DNA of 64,000 bases from MWDV01 sp002070715 (GTDB taxonomy: Bacteria; Verrucomicrobiota; Verrucomicrobiia; Limisphaerales; MWDV01): assembly GCA_035411585.1 (NCBI GenBank), contig DAONTI010000001.1, forward strand, positions 163,088 through 227,087, in the 5' to 3' direction. Of this stretch, positions 28,622 to 37,862 are shown one piece after another. Position 1 is the stretch's first letter. Every line of letters begins with the position of its first letter. The notes under the pieces are model-generated. The model was given only the letters and a program-made list of their open reading frames with translations, was not told the origin of the DNA and searched no databases. The translations under genes were made by a program, and so were the position numbers.

Positions 28622-31600
28622 ATGATGAAGCAAAACAAGCCTGACAGGAAACGATGGTTGATCAATCAGTTGGCAGCGGCCAGTCTGCTGGCGGCCATGA
28701 CGGCGCTAGGCGCCAGCGGCACCTGGATGAATCCCGCCGGGGGTAGTTGGACCAACCCTGCGAACTGGAACGCCGGAATCGTGGCGGACGGCGCGGGCAA
28801 CGCCGCCAACTTCACCGCGCTCAGCCTGTCCGCCGACGTCGTGGTGACGCTGGATGCGCCGCGCACAATTGGCATCCTCAATTTCGGTGATCAAAATGCT
28901 CCCCCGCACCGGTGGTTTCTCCAGAGCGGCACCGGCGGCGCTCTGACCTTCGCCGGGACCAGTCCCACCGTCGCGGTCCTGGGCGCGCCCACCACGATCG
29001 CCGCGCCCATTCACGGTCCGGCGGGGTTAACCAAGGTGGGCGGCGGCAAATTAATCCTGGGTGCGGCCGGCACCCTCGGCGGCGCAATCACGGTCAATGC
29101 GGGCACCCTGGCGGTGGAGGACCCGCTGACGGGCACGAACTTGACCGTCCGATCCGGCGCGACGTTATCGGGCAACGGCAGCATCACCTGTCCGGTGGTC
29201 ATTCAAGCCGGTGGCACGATTGCGCCCGGCGGCGATGATCCGGGCACCCTCACTTTGCAAAACACGCTCACGTTGGCCGGCACCGCGCGTTTTCGGGTGG
29301 CCAAAACCGGCATATCGCTGGTTTATGACCAGCTCGGCGGCATCGGCAACCTCACTTGCGGTGGCACCTTGATCGTGACCAACACTGGCGCGTGGCCGCT
29401 CGAGGCGGGTGATACGCTCACCCTCTTTTCCGCCGCGGCGCACACCGGCGCGTTTGCCAATCTGATCCTGCCCCCGCTGCCGTCTCCGCTGGCTTGGGAT
29501 ACCGCCCATCTGGTGCGGAATGGTTCGCTAGCCGTCATCAATGCCACGAACGCGCCCGTGATCATCCGCCCGCCGGACAACCTCACCGTGATACAACCCG
29601 ATTCCGCGCATTTTGAGGTCATCGCAGCCGGCACCCCGCCCCTGGCTTATCAATGGCACAAAGACGGCCAACTCCTTCCAGGGGCCACGCAGGATCGTTT
29701 CGACCTGCCCGCCAGCACCACGAACGATGCCGGCGGTTATTCGGTGGTCGTCACCAACAATTTCGGCAGCACCACCAGTGCGGTGGCGTTGTTGAAGGTG
29801 TTGCCACCCGGTCAGTCCGTCTCGGTGACCAATGGTTTGGTGGTGTATTTGAATTTCGATGGCAACCTGGCGGCGCAGGGAGGCACCACCAACGCGGGGA
29901 AGCTTTATACGGGCGGTGCGGCCCGCGGCCCGCGGTACGTGCCCGGTCTCATCGGATCGGCCGCTTCGTTCACGAACGCTTCCACCTCGGGACAACCAAA
30001 CGATTGGGCGGTGACGCTGGGCAACCTGGAGTGGATCTACGCGGACAGCTTCAGCGTCTCGCTTTGGATTCGCACCACCTCCAGCAGTGATGGCGGCATT
30101 CTCGGCAACAAGAACTGGTCCTCGGGCGCCAATGTCGGCTGGGTGATTTCCAACATGAACGGAAAGAACGTCAACTGGAACGCCGCAGGCGGTTCGCGGC
30201 GGGACATTGGATTGAACCCGCCGTTCGCGGATGGCCACTGGCATTTGATCACGTTGACGTTTAATCGCGAAGCGAACGAGGTCATCAGCTATGTGGACGG
30301 CGTGGTCCTCAGCATCAGCGACATCAGCCCTTCCGGTTCGGCGTCCTTCAATGCCGGGCTGCCTACGCTCGTCGGCAGCAGCGGCAGTGGCGCTTATTCG
30401 GGTTATGCCGACGTGGACGATCTCGGCATGTGGACGCGGGTGCTGAGTGCGGAGGACGTTTCCGGCATTTACGCGGCGGGCTTGAACCACCGGCCATTGA
30501 CAACGGCGGTGCCCGGCGTGCCGCCGGTCATTACCAACCAACCGGTCAACCTGGCGGTGACGCCCGGATTGGATGCGGTTTTCAGCGTGGGCGCCAGCGG
30601 CGATGGTCCTTTTACTTACCAATGGCGGTTCAACGGGAATGATCTGCCGGGCGCTACGAACGCCATGCTGGTGATTCCGGCGGCGACCGCGGCGGATCAA
30701 GGGATGTACACCGTGCTGGTCAGCAGCGGCTCGGGCGCGGTGCTCAGCAGCGGCGCCCGCCTGACGCTCTACGAGTGGGCGGTGACCGGTCAATGGGATT
30801 TCGAGCACGGCGATTTGCGCGCGACCGTGGGGGCCGATCTGGAATACATCGGAGACACTGCGCAACACGTGTCGTTTCCGCTGCGGACGATCCAAGGCCG
30901 GCTCGCCCGGGGCATGGCCTTCGGCGCCAATACCCCGAACCAGGGATTTTATCTGCGTCACGGCGGCCGCCCCAACGGCGGCGGGCATTTCGTCAATCAA
31001 TACACGCTGCTCATGGACGTCATGTTTCCGGCGGCCAGCAGCGGTCAGTGGCGGGCTTTGTGGCAGACGGATCCTTTCAATCACGAAGACAACGAGGCGG
31101 AGTTTTACGTGGGCCACACCGATGGCATCGGCGCCGAGGACCAATTACACGGCACGCTGGCCGCGGACACTTGGTATCGCCTCGCTTTTGCCGTCAACCT
31201 CGCCGCCCCCGAGGGACAGCAACTCATGAAATACGTGAACGGGACGCTCGTGGCCGCGCAATCGTTGAGCGGCGGGGTGGATGGACGATTTGCGCTGGGC
31301 CCCACCGCCCAGCTCTTCACCTCGGGGCGGCCTGGGTTCACCCAGCCGGGTTTGGTGAGCAGCCTCCAATTTGTCAACGGTTGGATGCCGCCGGCGGCCA
31401 TTGCCGCCTTGGGCGCGCCCACTGCGGACGGACTTCCCCCCGGCAACAGCGTGCTCAAGATTCAAGGGCTGGGCCGCAACGCCTCGACGCTCGAACTGGT
31501 TTGGAGCGGGCCCGGCAGGGAAGTGCAACTCCAGCAAACTTCCAACCTGGCCGCCCCCACTTGGAAAAATTTGCTGGCCCCGACGACGAACCGGCAGATG

Positions 31601-34150
31601 GATATTCCCCTCACGGTCGAACAAACCTATTTCCGGCTGCAACAGGAGCGCCCCGACATTCGGGTCGGCCAGTTGCCGGATGACCAACAATCCCTGCCCT
31701 CCAAACAAATCCTGCGGGCGGCAGGCCGGCAAATCCAGTTCGGCGGACGCCCGGTGGATCTTGCGTTATCGCCGGATGGCCGGACGGTTTACATCAAGAA
31801 CATGCGCAATCTGGTGGTGGTGGATGCCGCCGGATGGCAGGTTCGACAGACGCTGGCCTACCCGGGTAACGGCGCCTCGATGCACGGGGTGGCGGTGAGT
31901 CCTGATGGTACGCATGTTTATGTCACCGGCGCTGGCAACGAACTTTACGATTGGACGGTTGCCCACAATGGCGTGGTCACCTTCGCCCGTACCATTGCCT
32001 TGCCGGGCGGGTCCTACCCGTGCGGATTGGCCCTTTCCCGCGATGGCAGCCAGGCTTATGTGTGCCTCTCCGTCGCCAACAAACTCGCCGTGGTCAATCT
32101 GGCCAACGGCACCGTCACCCGGCAAATCAACGTCGGGATTGCGCCGTGGGATGTCGTGGTATCGCCGGATGGCAACACCGCCTACGTTTCCGACTGGGGC
32201 GGACGCTTTCCCACCGCCGGCGATTTGACGGCGCCTTCCGCCGGTACCCCGGTGATTGTGGATGACCGCGGCGTTGCCGCGAGCGGGGCCTTGTCCGTGG
32301 TCAACCTGTTAAGCGGCCAGGAAACCGCCAAGGTCAGCACTGATTTGCATCCCTGCGATCTGGAACTCAGCGCCGACGGCGCCACCCTGTACGTGGCCAA
32401 CGCCAACTCGGACACGGTGACGGTTCTGGATACCGCCACCCGGACCATCCGCGAAACCATTCTGGTCCGTCCCGATCCGAGTTTCCCCTACGGCAGCGCC
32501 AGCACCGGACTGGCTTTGAGCCGGGACGGCAAGACGTTGTTTGTGGCCAGTGGCGGCAACAACGCGGTGGCGGTGGTGGAACTGCCGAACGCCCCGCATG
32601 CCAACAGTCGTTTGCGCGGTTTCCTGCCCACGGACTGGTATCCCGGCGCGGTGATCGCCGATGACCATTTCATCTATGTCGCGAACGTGAAAGGCTTGGG
32701 GACGCGGTTGGGGCAGCCGAATGTTACCGCTTGGGGAATTGGAGCGCATTTGGGCACTGCCAATCGGATTCCCCTGCCCGAACCGGAGTCACTGGCGAAA
32801 TACACGGCCCAGGTGTTCGAGGATGGGCGCGTACCGCAAATCCGGCAAACCCAGCGGGTTCGTCGCCCGGATCAACCGCCGGTCCCCGTGCCGGCGCGCG
32901 TGGGCGAGCCCTCCGTGTTTCATCACGTCGTCTATATCCTCAAGGAGAACAAGACCTACGATCAAATGTTCGGCGACCTGCCCCAGGGCAACGGAGATTC
33001 CAACCTCTGCATCTATCCGCGCTGGGTGTCGCCCAATCACCATGCGTTGGCGGAACAATACGTCCTGCTCGACAATTTTTACTGCAGCGGCGTGGTCTCG
33101 GCAGATGGCCATTCCTGGAGCACCGAGGGCAACGTGACCGATCATCTGGAGAAAGCCTTTGGCGGCTTCACCCGCAGCTACACCTTCGGCGATGATCCGT
33201 TGACCTACTCCTCGACCGGGTTCATCTGGAACAATGTGCTCCAGCACGGCCTGACTTTCCGCAATTACGGAGAAATGGATTATGCCTCCACTTCGCCCAA
33301 AAAAACCTGGGCGGAAATTTATCAGGACTGGAAAGACGGCACCGGCGCGATTCGTTACGTGCAAAATATCGGGATCGCGTCGCTGCGCCCTTACAGTTCC
33401 ACCAATGTGCCCGGCTGGAATTTGGACATCCCGGACGTGGTCCGCGCCGACGGCTTCATCAAGGAATTGCGGCAGGCGGAAACCAACGGCGTCTGGGAAT
33501 CGTTCCACTTCCTTTACCTGCCTAACGATCACACGGGCGGACCGCCCTCCCCGCGCGCGCAGGTGGCGGACAATGACGTCTCCCTGGGCCGGGTGGTGGA
33601 GGCCATCACCACAAGCATCTTTGCCAGCAACACCGTCATCTTTGTGATCGAGGACGATCCCCAAAGCGGCTATGACCACGTGGACGCGCATCGTTCGATC
33701 TGCCTCGTGATCAGCCCCTACACCAAACGCGGCGAAGTGATCAGCACCTTCTATAATCAGGCGGGCGTGCTGCACACCATGCAGCGGATTCTGGGCGTGC
33801 CGGCCATGAACCAGCAGGATGCCATGGCGCCGTTGATGTTTGAATGTTTCACCAACGTGCCGAATTTCACGCCCTACACCGCCCTGCCCAATAACGTCCC
33901 GTTGGATGAAGGCGTGGTTGCCACCGGACCGCCCTCGCGCAAACAGCAATACTGGGCGAAACAACTGGCGAAAATGGATTTCAGCAAACCCGACCGGATT
34001 GATGACGACCTCTTCAACCGGTACATCTGGTGGACGATCAAAGGCGATCAACCGTATCCCGCCCGGTTCGTGGGCGGCCACGGCAAGGGTTTGAAACGGC
34101 TTGGCCTCGCCCGCGACCCGAACGCGCGCGACGACGATGACGACGACTGA
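28622..34150 (+). CDS. Giant secreted fusion: PATR/Ig/LamG front, YncE propeller, phosphoesterase
   Basis: The 1842-residue protein has a signal peptide (about 1-30). A beta-helical part with an autotransporter-associated repeat follows (GGGKLILGAAGTLGGAITV, about 127-203). Next come Ig (313-396), LamG (400-630), Ig (633-716) and a PEP-CTERM-protein-like concanavalin domain (718-936). A small module (943-1009) ends in TYFRLQQ, a sequence usually seen at protein C-termini. Then come a YVTN/YncE beta-propeller (about 1010-1400) and a phospholipase C/acid phosphatase-like phosphoesterase (HHVVYILKENKTYDQMFGDL near 1432, SADGHSWSTEGN, EDDPQSGYDHVDAHR). The end is an acidic DDDDDD tail. The last two parts match a known bifunctional YncE/alkaline-phosphatase-like family. 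The start follows the ribosome-binding site GAGGAAGG. Confidence 0.85.
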   Translation: MMKQNKPDRKRWLINQLAAASLLAAMTALGASGTWMNPAGGSWTNPANWNAGIVADGAGNAANFTALSLSADVVVTLDAPRTIGILNFGDQNAPPHRWFLQSGTGGALTFAGTSPTVAVLGAPTTIAAPIHGPAGLTKVGGGKLILGAAGTLGGAITVNAGTLAVEDPLTGTNLTVRSGATLSGNGSITCPVVIQAGGTIAPGGDDPGTLTLQNTLTLAGTARFRVAKTGISLVYDQLGGIGNLTCGGTLIVTNTGAWPLEAGDTLTLFSAAAHTGAFANLILPPLPSPLAWDTAHLVRNGSLAVINATNAPVIIRPPDNLTVIQPDSAHFEVIAAGTPPLAYQWHKDGQLLPGATQDRFDLPASTTNDAGGYSVVVTNNFGSTTSAVALLKVLPPGQSVSVTNGLVVYLNFDGNLAAQGGTTNAGKLYTGGAARGPRYVPGLIGSAASFTNASTSGQPNDWAVTLGNLEWIYADSFSVSLWIRTTSSSDGGILGNKNWSSGANVGWVISNMNGKNVNWNAAGGSRRDIGLNPPFADGHWHLITLTFNREANEVISYVDGVVLSISDISPSGSASFNAGLPTLVGSSGSGAYSGYADVDDLGMWTRVLSAEDVSGIYAAGLNHRPLTTAVPGVPPVITNQPVNLAVTPGLDAVFSVGASGDGPFTYQWRFNGNDLPGATNAMLVIPAATAADQGMYTVLVSSGSGAVLSSGARLTLYEWAVTGQWDFEHGDLRATVGADLEYIGDTAQHVSFPLRTIQGRLARGMAFGANTPNQGFYLRHGGRPNGGGHFVNQYTLLMDVMFPAASSGQWRALWQTDPFNHEDNEAEFYVGHTDGIGAEDQLHGTLAADTWYRLAFAVNLAAPEGQQLMKYVNGTLVAAQSLSGGVDGRFALGPTAQLFTSGRPGFTQPGLVSSLQFVNGWMPPAAIAALGAPTADGLPPGNSVLKIQGLGRNASTLELVWSGPGREVQLQQTSNLAAPTWKNLLAPTTNRQMDIPLTVEQTYFRLQQERPDIRVGQLPDDQQSLPSKQILRAAGRQIQFGGRPVDLALSPDGRTVYIKNMRNLVVVDAAGWQVRQTLAYPGNGASMHGVAVSPDGTHVYVTGAGNELYDWTVAHNGVVTFARTIALPGGSYPCGLALSRDGSQAYVCLSVANKLAVVNLANGTVTRQINVGIAPWDVVVSPDGNTAYVSDWGGRFPTAGDLTAPSAGTPVIVDDRGVAASGALSVVNLLSGQETAKVSTDLHPCDLELSADGATLYVANANSDTVTVLDTATRTIRETILVRPDPSFPYGSASTGLALSRDGKTLFVASGGNNAVAVVELPNAPHANSRLRGFLPTDWYPGAVIADDHFIYVANVKGLGTRLGQPNVTAWGIGAHLGTANRIPLPEPESLAKYTAQVFEDGRVPQIRQTQRVRRPDQPPVPVPARVGEPSVFHHVVYILKENKTYDQMFGDLPQGNGDSNLCIYPRWVSPNHHALAEQYVLLDNFYCSGVVSADGHSWSTEGNVTDHLEKAFGGFTRSYTFGDDPLTYSSTGFIWNNVLQHGLTFRNYGEMDYASTSPKKTWAEIYQDWKDGTGAIRYVQNIGIASLRPYSSTNVPGWNLDIPDVVRADGFIKELRQAETNGVWESFHFLYLPNDHTGGPPSPRAQVADNDVSLGRVVEAITTSIFASNTVIFVIEDDPQSGYDHVDAHRSICLVISPYTKRGEVISTFYNQAGVLHTMQRILGVPAMNQQDAMAPLMFECFTNVPNFTPYTALPNNVPLDEGVVATGPPSRKQQYWAKQLAKMDFSKPDRIDDDLFNRYIWWTIKGDQPYPARFVGGHGKGLKRLGLARDPNARDDDDDD

Positions 34151-34355
34151 ACGCGCCACCGGGCCCGGGTGACCCCATGCCCCGGTTGGACTAAGCCCGG
34201 CGCGCCCCAATCGGATTTACCGTTGCCGAATTTCAGACGGCGCATCATTCATCGGCGCACGGGCCGGATTATTCATCTGCGGACGGCGGATAAAATTTAA
34301 GCCGCGTCGTCTTTTGGCTTTTCTTCTGTGACGGCTGGGGTACCGTTTCTGCGCT

Positions 34356-35393
34356 ATGGCAAAACATACCTACAAATTCTGCTTCGGTCCATGGAACATC
34401 AGTGAAGGGCAGGATCCCTACGGTCCCCCCGTTCGTTCCCCCCAATCGTTCGATTGGAAACTCAAACAACTCAAGCGCCTCGGCTTCGATGCCATGATGT
34501 TTCATGACGACGATGCCGTGCCTGAGATTGATACCAAATCTGACGCCCAAGTCCGCAAGGAAGTCCGGGAACTCCGGCAAAAACTGAACGACGCCGGCGT
34601 GGCCGCCGAGATGGTGGCGCCGCGTCTCTGGTTTGATCCGCGCACGATTGACGGCGCCTTCACCAGCAACGACCCGCAATGCCGCAAATACGCCATCCAA
34701 CGCTCGTTGCGGTGCATTGATGTGGCCCGGCAACTGGGCACCGATCTCATCGTGCTCTGGCTGGCCCGCGAAGGCAGTTACATCCGCGAATCGAAAAACG
34801 CACGGCAATGCATGGATTATCTGGTCGAGGCGGTGGATGCGATGCTGGCCTATGACAAGAAAATCCGGATCAGCATCGAGCCCAAGCCCAATGAACCGAT
34901 GGATCAGGCCTACCTCCCGACCATCGGCCACGCGTTGGCGCTCGCGCAATTGACCCGCGATCCCAAGCGCGTCGGGTGTGTGATGGAATCCGCCCACGCC
35001 ATCCTGGTGGGTCTGGATCCGGCCGACGAAATTGATTTTGCCATGTCCTTTGGCAAGCTCTGGTCGCTCCACCTCAACGACCAGAACGGATTGAAGTTTG
35101 ACCAGGACAAACCGTTCGGCAGCGCGAACCTCCGGGTTGCGTTCAACCAAGTGCGCGCCTTGGAACGGAACGGCTACGGCCGCAAGGGTGAATACGTCGG
35201 CTTTGACGTCCACCCTTTCCGCACCACCAAGGTCGAGCATTGGCTGGCGCATTTGGAAAACAGTCGCCGCACCTTCCTGAAGCTGGTGCAAAAGGCCCGC
35301 ACTTTTAACGAGAAACAAGCGCGCACCCTGATCAAGAACCGCGATTATGCGGCGCTGGATCAAATGGTGATCGAACACTTGTTGGGCAAGTAA
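34356..35393 (+). CDS. Xylose isomerase-like TIM-barrel protein
   Basis: At 345 residues the protein is about 40 shorter than actinobacterial XylA, yet key blocks are kept. They are MFHDDDAVPE with the catalytic histidine and aspartate region, LWLAREGSY, the metal ligand glutamate in IEPKPNEP, Glu/His in CVMESAHAILVG, the metal aspartates in KFDQDKPFG and a last aspartate in FDVHPFRTT. This suggests an active divalent-metal ketol isomerase. The substrate may be xylose or a related aldose. It stands between the phosphoesterase fusion and ilvD with no sugar kinase adjacent. Confidence 0.82.
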   Translation: MAKHTYKFCFGPWNISEGQDPYGPPVRSPQSFDWKLKQLKRLGFDAMMFHDDDAVPEIDTKSDAQVRKEVRELRQKLNDAGVAAEMVAPRLWFDPRTIDGAFTSNDPQCRKYAIQRSLRCIDVARQLGTDLIVLWLAREGSYIRESKNARQCMDYLVEAVDAMLAYDKKIRISIEPKPNEPMDQAYLPTIGHALALAQLTRDPKRVGCVMESAHAILVGLDPADEIDFAMSFGKLWSLHLNDQNGLKFDQDKPFGSANLRVAFNQVRALERNGYGRKGEYVGFDVHPFRTTKVEHWLAHLENSRRTFLKLVQKARTFNEKQARTLIKNRDYAALDQMVIEHLLGK

Positions 35394-35438
35394 CCCCATC
35401 CCGCCGGACCGGAGCAGAATCACCTGCGGTTTCCCCAG

Positions 35439-35497
35439 CCGCGCGGGCGGCATCAAAACCGCCCGCGCGGGCTTGGGGGCATTTCGCTTGCCCCCAG
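35439..35497. terminator. Two strong consecutive hairpins between the isomerase-like gene and ilvD
   Basis: CCGCGCGGGCGG at 35439-35450 pairs perfectly with CCGCCCGCGCGG at 35459-35470 around CATCAAAA. A second stem, TGGGGGC/GCCCCCA, follows at about 35474-35496. There is no U-tract, so either a structured repeat or an unconventional terminator fits. Confidence 0.45.
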
Positions 35498-35641
35498 TTT
35501 CGGATCAAGACCGGGCCGCGGTCTGAATCAACCACGGCAAAGCAACACTGCGGCCACCGGACCCCGGCCATGGATTCGCCGAATTGCAGGCATTAAGTTT
35601 TATTGTCGCACTCGAAATTCGATGCTACTTTCTTCCCACGC

Positions 35642-37378
35642 ATGAAATCGAACCAACGCACCCAACGACGGAGCAATCCGTATGCGCAATCGCCCCGGCC
35701 CTACTCGGCCAAGGTTCTGGACGGCCCGGACCGCGCCCCCAGCCGGGCCATGTTGTATCCGGTCGGCTTCAAACCGGAGGATTTTTCCAAGCCCATGATT
35801 GGCATCGCGTCAGCCTGGAGCATGGTGACCCCGTGCAACATGCATTTGGACCAACTGGCGCGCGAAGCGGAAGCCGGCGCCAATGCCGCCGGCGGCAAAT
35901 CCATCATTTTCGATACCATCACCATCTCCGACGGCATTTCGATGGGCACGGAAGGCATGAAATACTCGCTGGTCTCGCGCGAGGTCATCGCCGACTCGAT
36001 TGAAACCGTCGTGGGCTGCGAGGGCATGGACGGATTTGTCGCCATCGGCGGCTGCGACAAAAACATGCCGGCGGCGGTGATTGCCATGGCCCGGCTCAAT
36101 CGTCCGGCGGTCTTTGTGTATGGGGGCACCATCCTCCCGGGTTGTCTCACCGGCCAAAACCGCCATCTGGATATTGTTTCGGTTTTTGAAGCGGTCGGCG
36201 CCCACGCCAAACACCGCATGGACGATCAGGAATTTCAAGCGGTCGAATCGTGCGCCATTCCCGGCCCGGGCGCCTGCGGCGGCATGTACACCGCCAATAC
36301 CATGGCCAGCGCCATCGAAGCGTTGGGCATGAGCCTGCCCAATAGTTCCGCCCAAAATGCCATCTCCGAGGCAAAGAAAGAAGATTGCCGCCGCGCCGGA
36401 GCGACCGTGGTGGCCATGATCCGCCGGGGCTTGCGTCCCCTCGACATCATGACCCGGCGCGCTTTCGAGAACGCCATCACCGTGGTGATCGCGCTGGGAG
36501 GCTCGACCAACGCGGTGCTCCACCTGTTGGCCATGGCCCATGCGTGCAACGTGAAACTGTCGCTTGCGGACTTCACCCGGCTGGGCCGGCGCGTGCCGGT
36601 GCTGGCTGATCTGAAACCCAGCGGCCGGCATTTGATGTCCGAGCTGGTGGCGATCGGTGGGATTCGACCGTTAATGAAAACCTTGTTGGACGCCGGCCTG
36701 TTGCATGGCGATTGCCTCACGGTTACCGGACAAACGCTGGCCGAGACGTTGGCGGCGGAAAAACCTTATCCGCCCGGCCAGACGATCATTGCCCCGCTCG
36801 ATCGCCCCCTCAAAAAAGAGAGTCACCTAGTCGTTTTGCACGGCAATCTTGCCCCGGAAGGTGCCGTGGCCAAAATCAGCGGCCAGGAAGGTCTGCGTTT
36901 CGAAGGGCGGGCGCGGGTGTTTAATTCCGAGGAACAGGCGATGGAGAAGATCCTGGCGGGCGCCATCCGCAAAGGCGAGGTCATCGTCATCCGGTATGAA
37001 GGTCCCAAAGGCGGGCCGGGAATGCGCGAGATGTTGGGGCCCACTTCCGCCATCATGGGCGAGGGCCTCGGTAAAGACGTGGCGCTCATCACCGACGGCC
37101 GTTTTTCGGGGGGCAGCCACGGTTTTGTGGTCGGCCATATCACGCCCGAAGCGTTCGTGGGCGGCCCCATCGCACTGGTTAAAAACGGCGACCGCATCAC
37201 CATTGACGCCGAGCAACGGCTCATCAATCTGCACGTCACCGCCGCGGAATTGAAGCGCCGCCGCAAGGCGTGGAAGGCGCCCCGGCCACGCTACACCCGG
37301 GGGGTGCTGGCCAAATACGCCAGCACGGTGACCTCCGCCTCTTTGGGCGCGGTCACAGATCTGAATTTGTCCTTGTAA
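35642..37378 (+). CDS. ilvD: Dihydroxy-acid dehydratase
   Basis: The ATG at 35642 gives 578 residues, the usual length. IlvD dehydrates 2,3-dihydroxy-isovalerate and -methylvalerate in valine and isoleucine synthesis. Fe-S cluster cysteines are in TPCNMHLD, GGCDKNMPAA and GACGGMYTANTMA. The C-terminal signature is DGRFSGGSHGFVVGHITPEA. The enzyme is cytoplasmic. No other branched-chain gene is adjacent; a cupin gene follows after 33 bp and may be co-transcribed. I see no leader peptide rich in branched-chain codons upstream. Confidence 0.96.
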   Translation: MKSNQRTQRRSNPYAQSPRPYSAKVLDGPDRAPSRAMLYPVGFKPEDFSKPMIGIASAWSMVTPCNMHLDQLAREAEAGANAAGGKSIIFDTITISDGISMGTEGMKYSLVSREVIADSIETVVGCEGMDGFVAIGGCDKNMPAAVIAMARLNRPAVFVYGGTILPGCLTGQNRHLDIVSVFEAVGAHAKHRMDDQEFQAVESCAIPGPGACGGMYTANTMASAIEALGMSLPNSSAQNAISEAKKEDCRRAGATVVAMIRRGLRPLDIMTRRAFENAITVVIALGGSTNAVLHLLAMAHACNVKLSLADFTRLGRRVPVLADLKPSGRHLMSELVAIGGIRPLMKTLLDAGLLHGDCLTVTGQTLAETLAAEKPYPPGQTIIAPLDRPLKKESHLVVLHGNLAPEGAVAKISGQEGLRFEGRARVFNSEEQAMEKILAGAIRKGEVIVIRYEGPKGGPGMREMLGPTSAIMGEGLGKDVALITDGRFSGGSHGFVVGHITPEAFVGGPIALVKNGDRITIDAEQRLINLHVTAAELKRRRKAWKAPRPRYTRGVLAKYASTVTSASLGAVTDLNLSL

Positions 37379-37411
37379 GGCCGCAACGCGTCCGCCACGA
37401 AATTCACGCTT

Positions 37412-37759
37412 ATGTCAAACGATTCGACCAAGAAAGATACCACCTTCAAAGCCGCGCAAGTGACGCCCGTCAACACCCTGGTGGATTATCAACCCGGCTC
37501 GATTGTCAGCCGCGAGATCATCAAAAAAACCACCGGCCGGGTCGTTCTGTTTGCTTTTGATCAGGACGAAGGCCTCAGTGAACACACCTCGCCCTACGAC
37601 GCCCTGGTGCAAATCCTCGAGGGCGAAGCTGAAATCACCATTGCCGGCCAACCGCATCGTCTGCGCGGCGGCGAATTGATTCTCATGCCGGCCAACCAAC
37701 CGCATGCGCTGAAGGCGCTCCAGCGGTTCAAAATGATCCTGACCCTGATTCGGGAGTGA
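37412..37759 (+). CDS. Small cupin-domain protein
   Basis: A single cupin domain of 115 residues. It shows the two cupin motifs: LSEHTSPYDALVQILEGEAEI in broken form and GGELILMPANQPHALKAL with the proline and histidine of motif 2. Metal ligands are H-x3 spaced with a glutamate (EGEAE) and the late histidine. Such stand-alone cupins bind small ligands or metals. Its location just after ilvD suggests shared transcription but not a defined role. Confidence 0.85.
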   Translation: MSNDSTKKDTTFKAAQVTPVNTLVDYQPGSIVSREIIKKTTGRVVLFAFDQDEGLSEHTSPYDALVQILEGEAEITIAGQPHRLRGGELILMPANQPHALKALQRFKMILTLIRE

Positions 37760-37813
37760 TCCTTCCCCCCGAAGGACCTTCCCGGATCAGGCGATCCATC
37801 GTCCCGTCCGTAA

Positions 37814-37845
37814 GCGGGCATTTCCATCAATCTGGGAATGCCCGC
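37814..37845. terminator. Hairpin between convergent cupin and rhamnosidase genes
   Basis: GCGGGCATTTCC at 37814-37825 pairs with GGGAATGCCCGC at 37834-37845 with one mismatch, around an eight-base loop. Its place between converging genes fits a bidirectional terminator, although the U-tracts are poor. Confidence 0.55.
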
Positions 37846-37862
37846 CGCCGTGGGCGGGAGGC

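Noticed and set aside
28622..29240. Autotransporter (type V secretion)
   Set aside because: A passenger-like PATR repeat is present but no C-terminal beta-barrel follows; the C-terminus is a phosphoesterase with an acidic tail.
32789..34210. 473-codon open frame antisense to the phosphoesterase part of the fusion gene
   Set aside because: No recognisable motifs; the sense strand has strong phosphoesterase motifs. Long antisense frames are common here because of high GC.
34269..35456. 395-codon open frame antisense to the xylose-isomerase-like gene
   Set aside because: Low-information translation and complete overlap with a gene that keeps all metal ligands.
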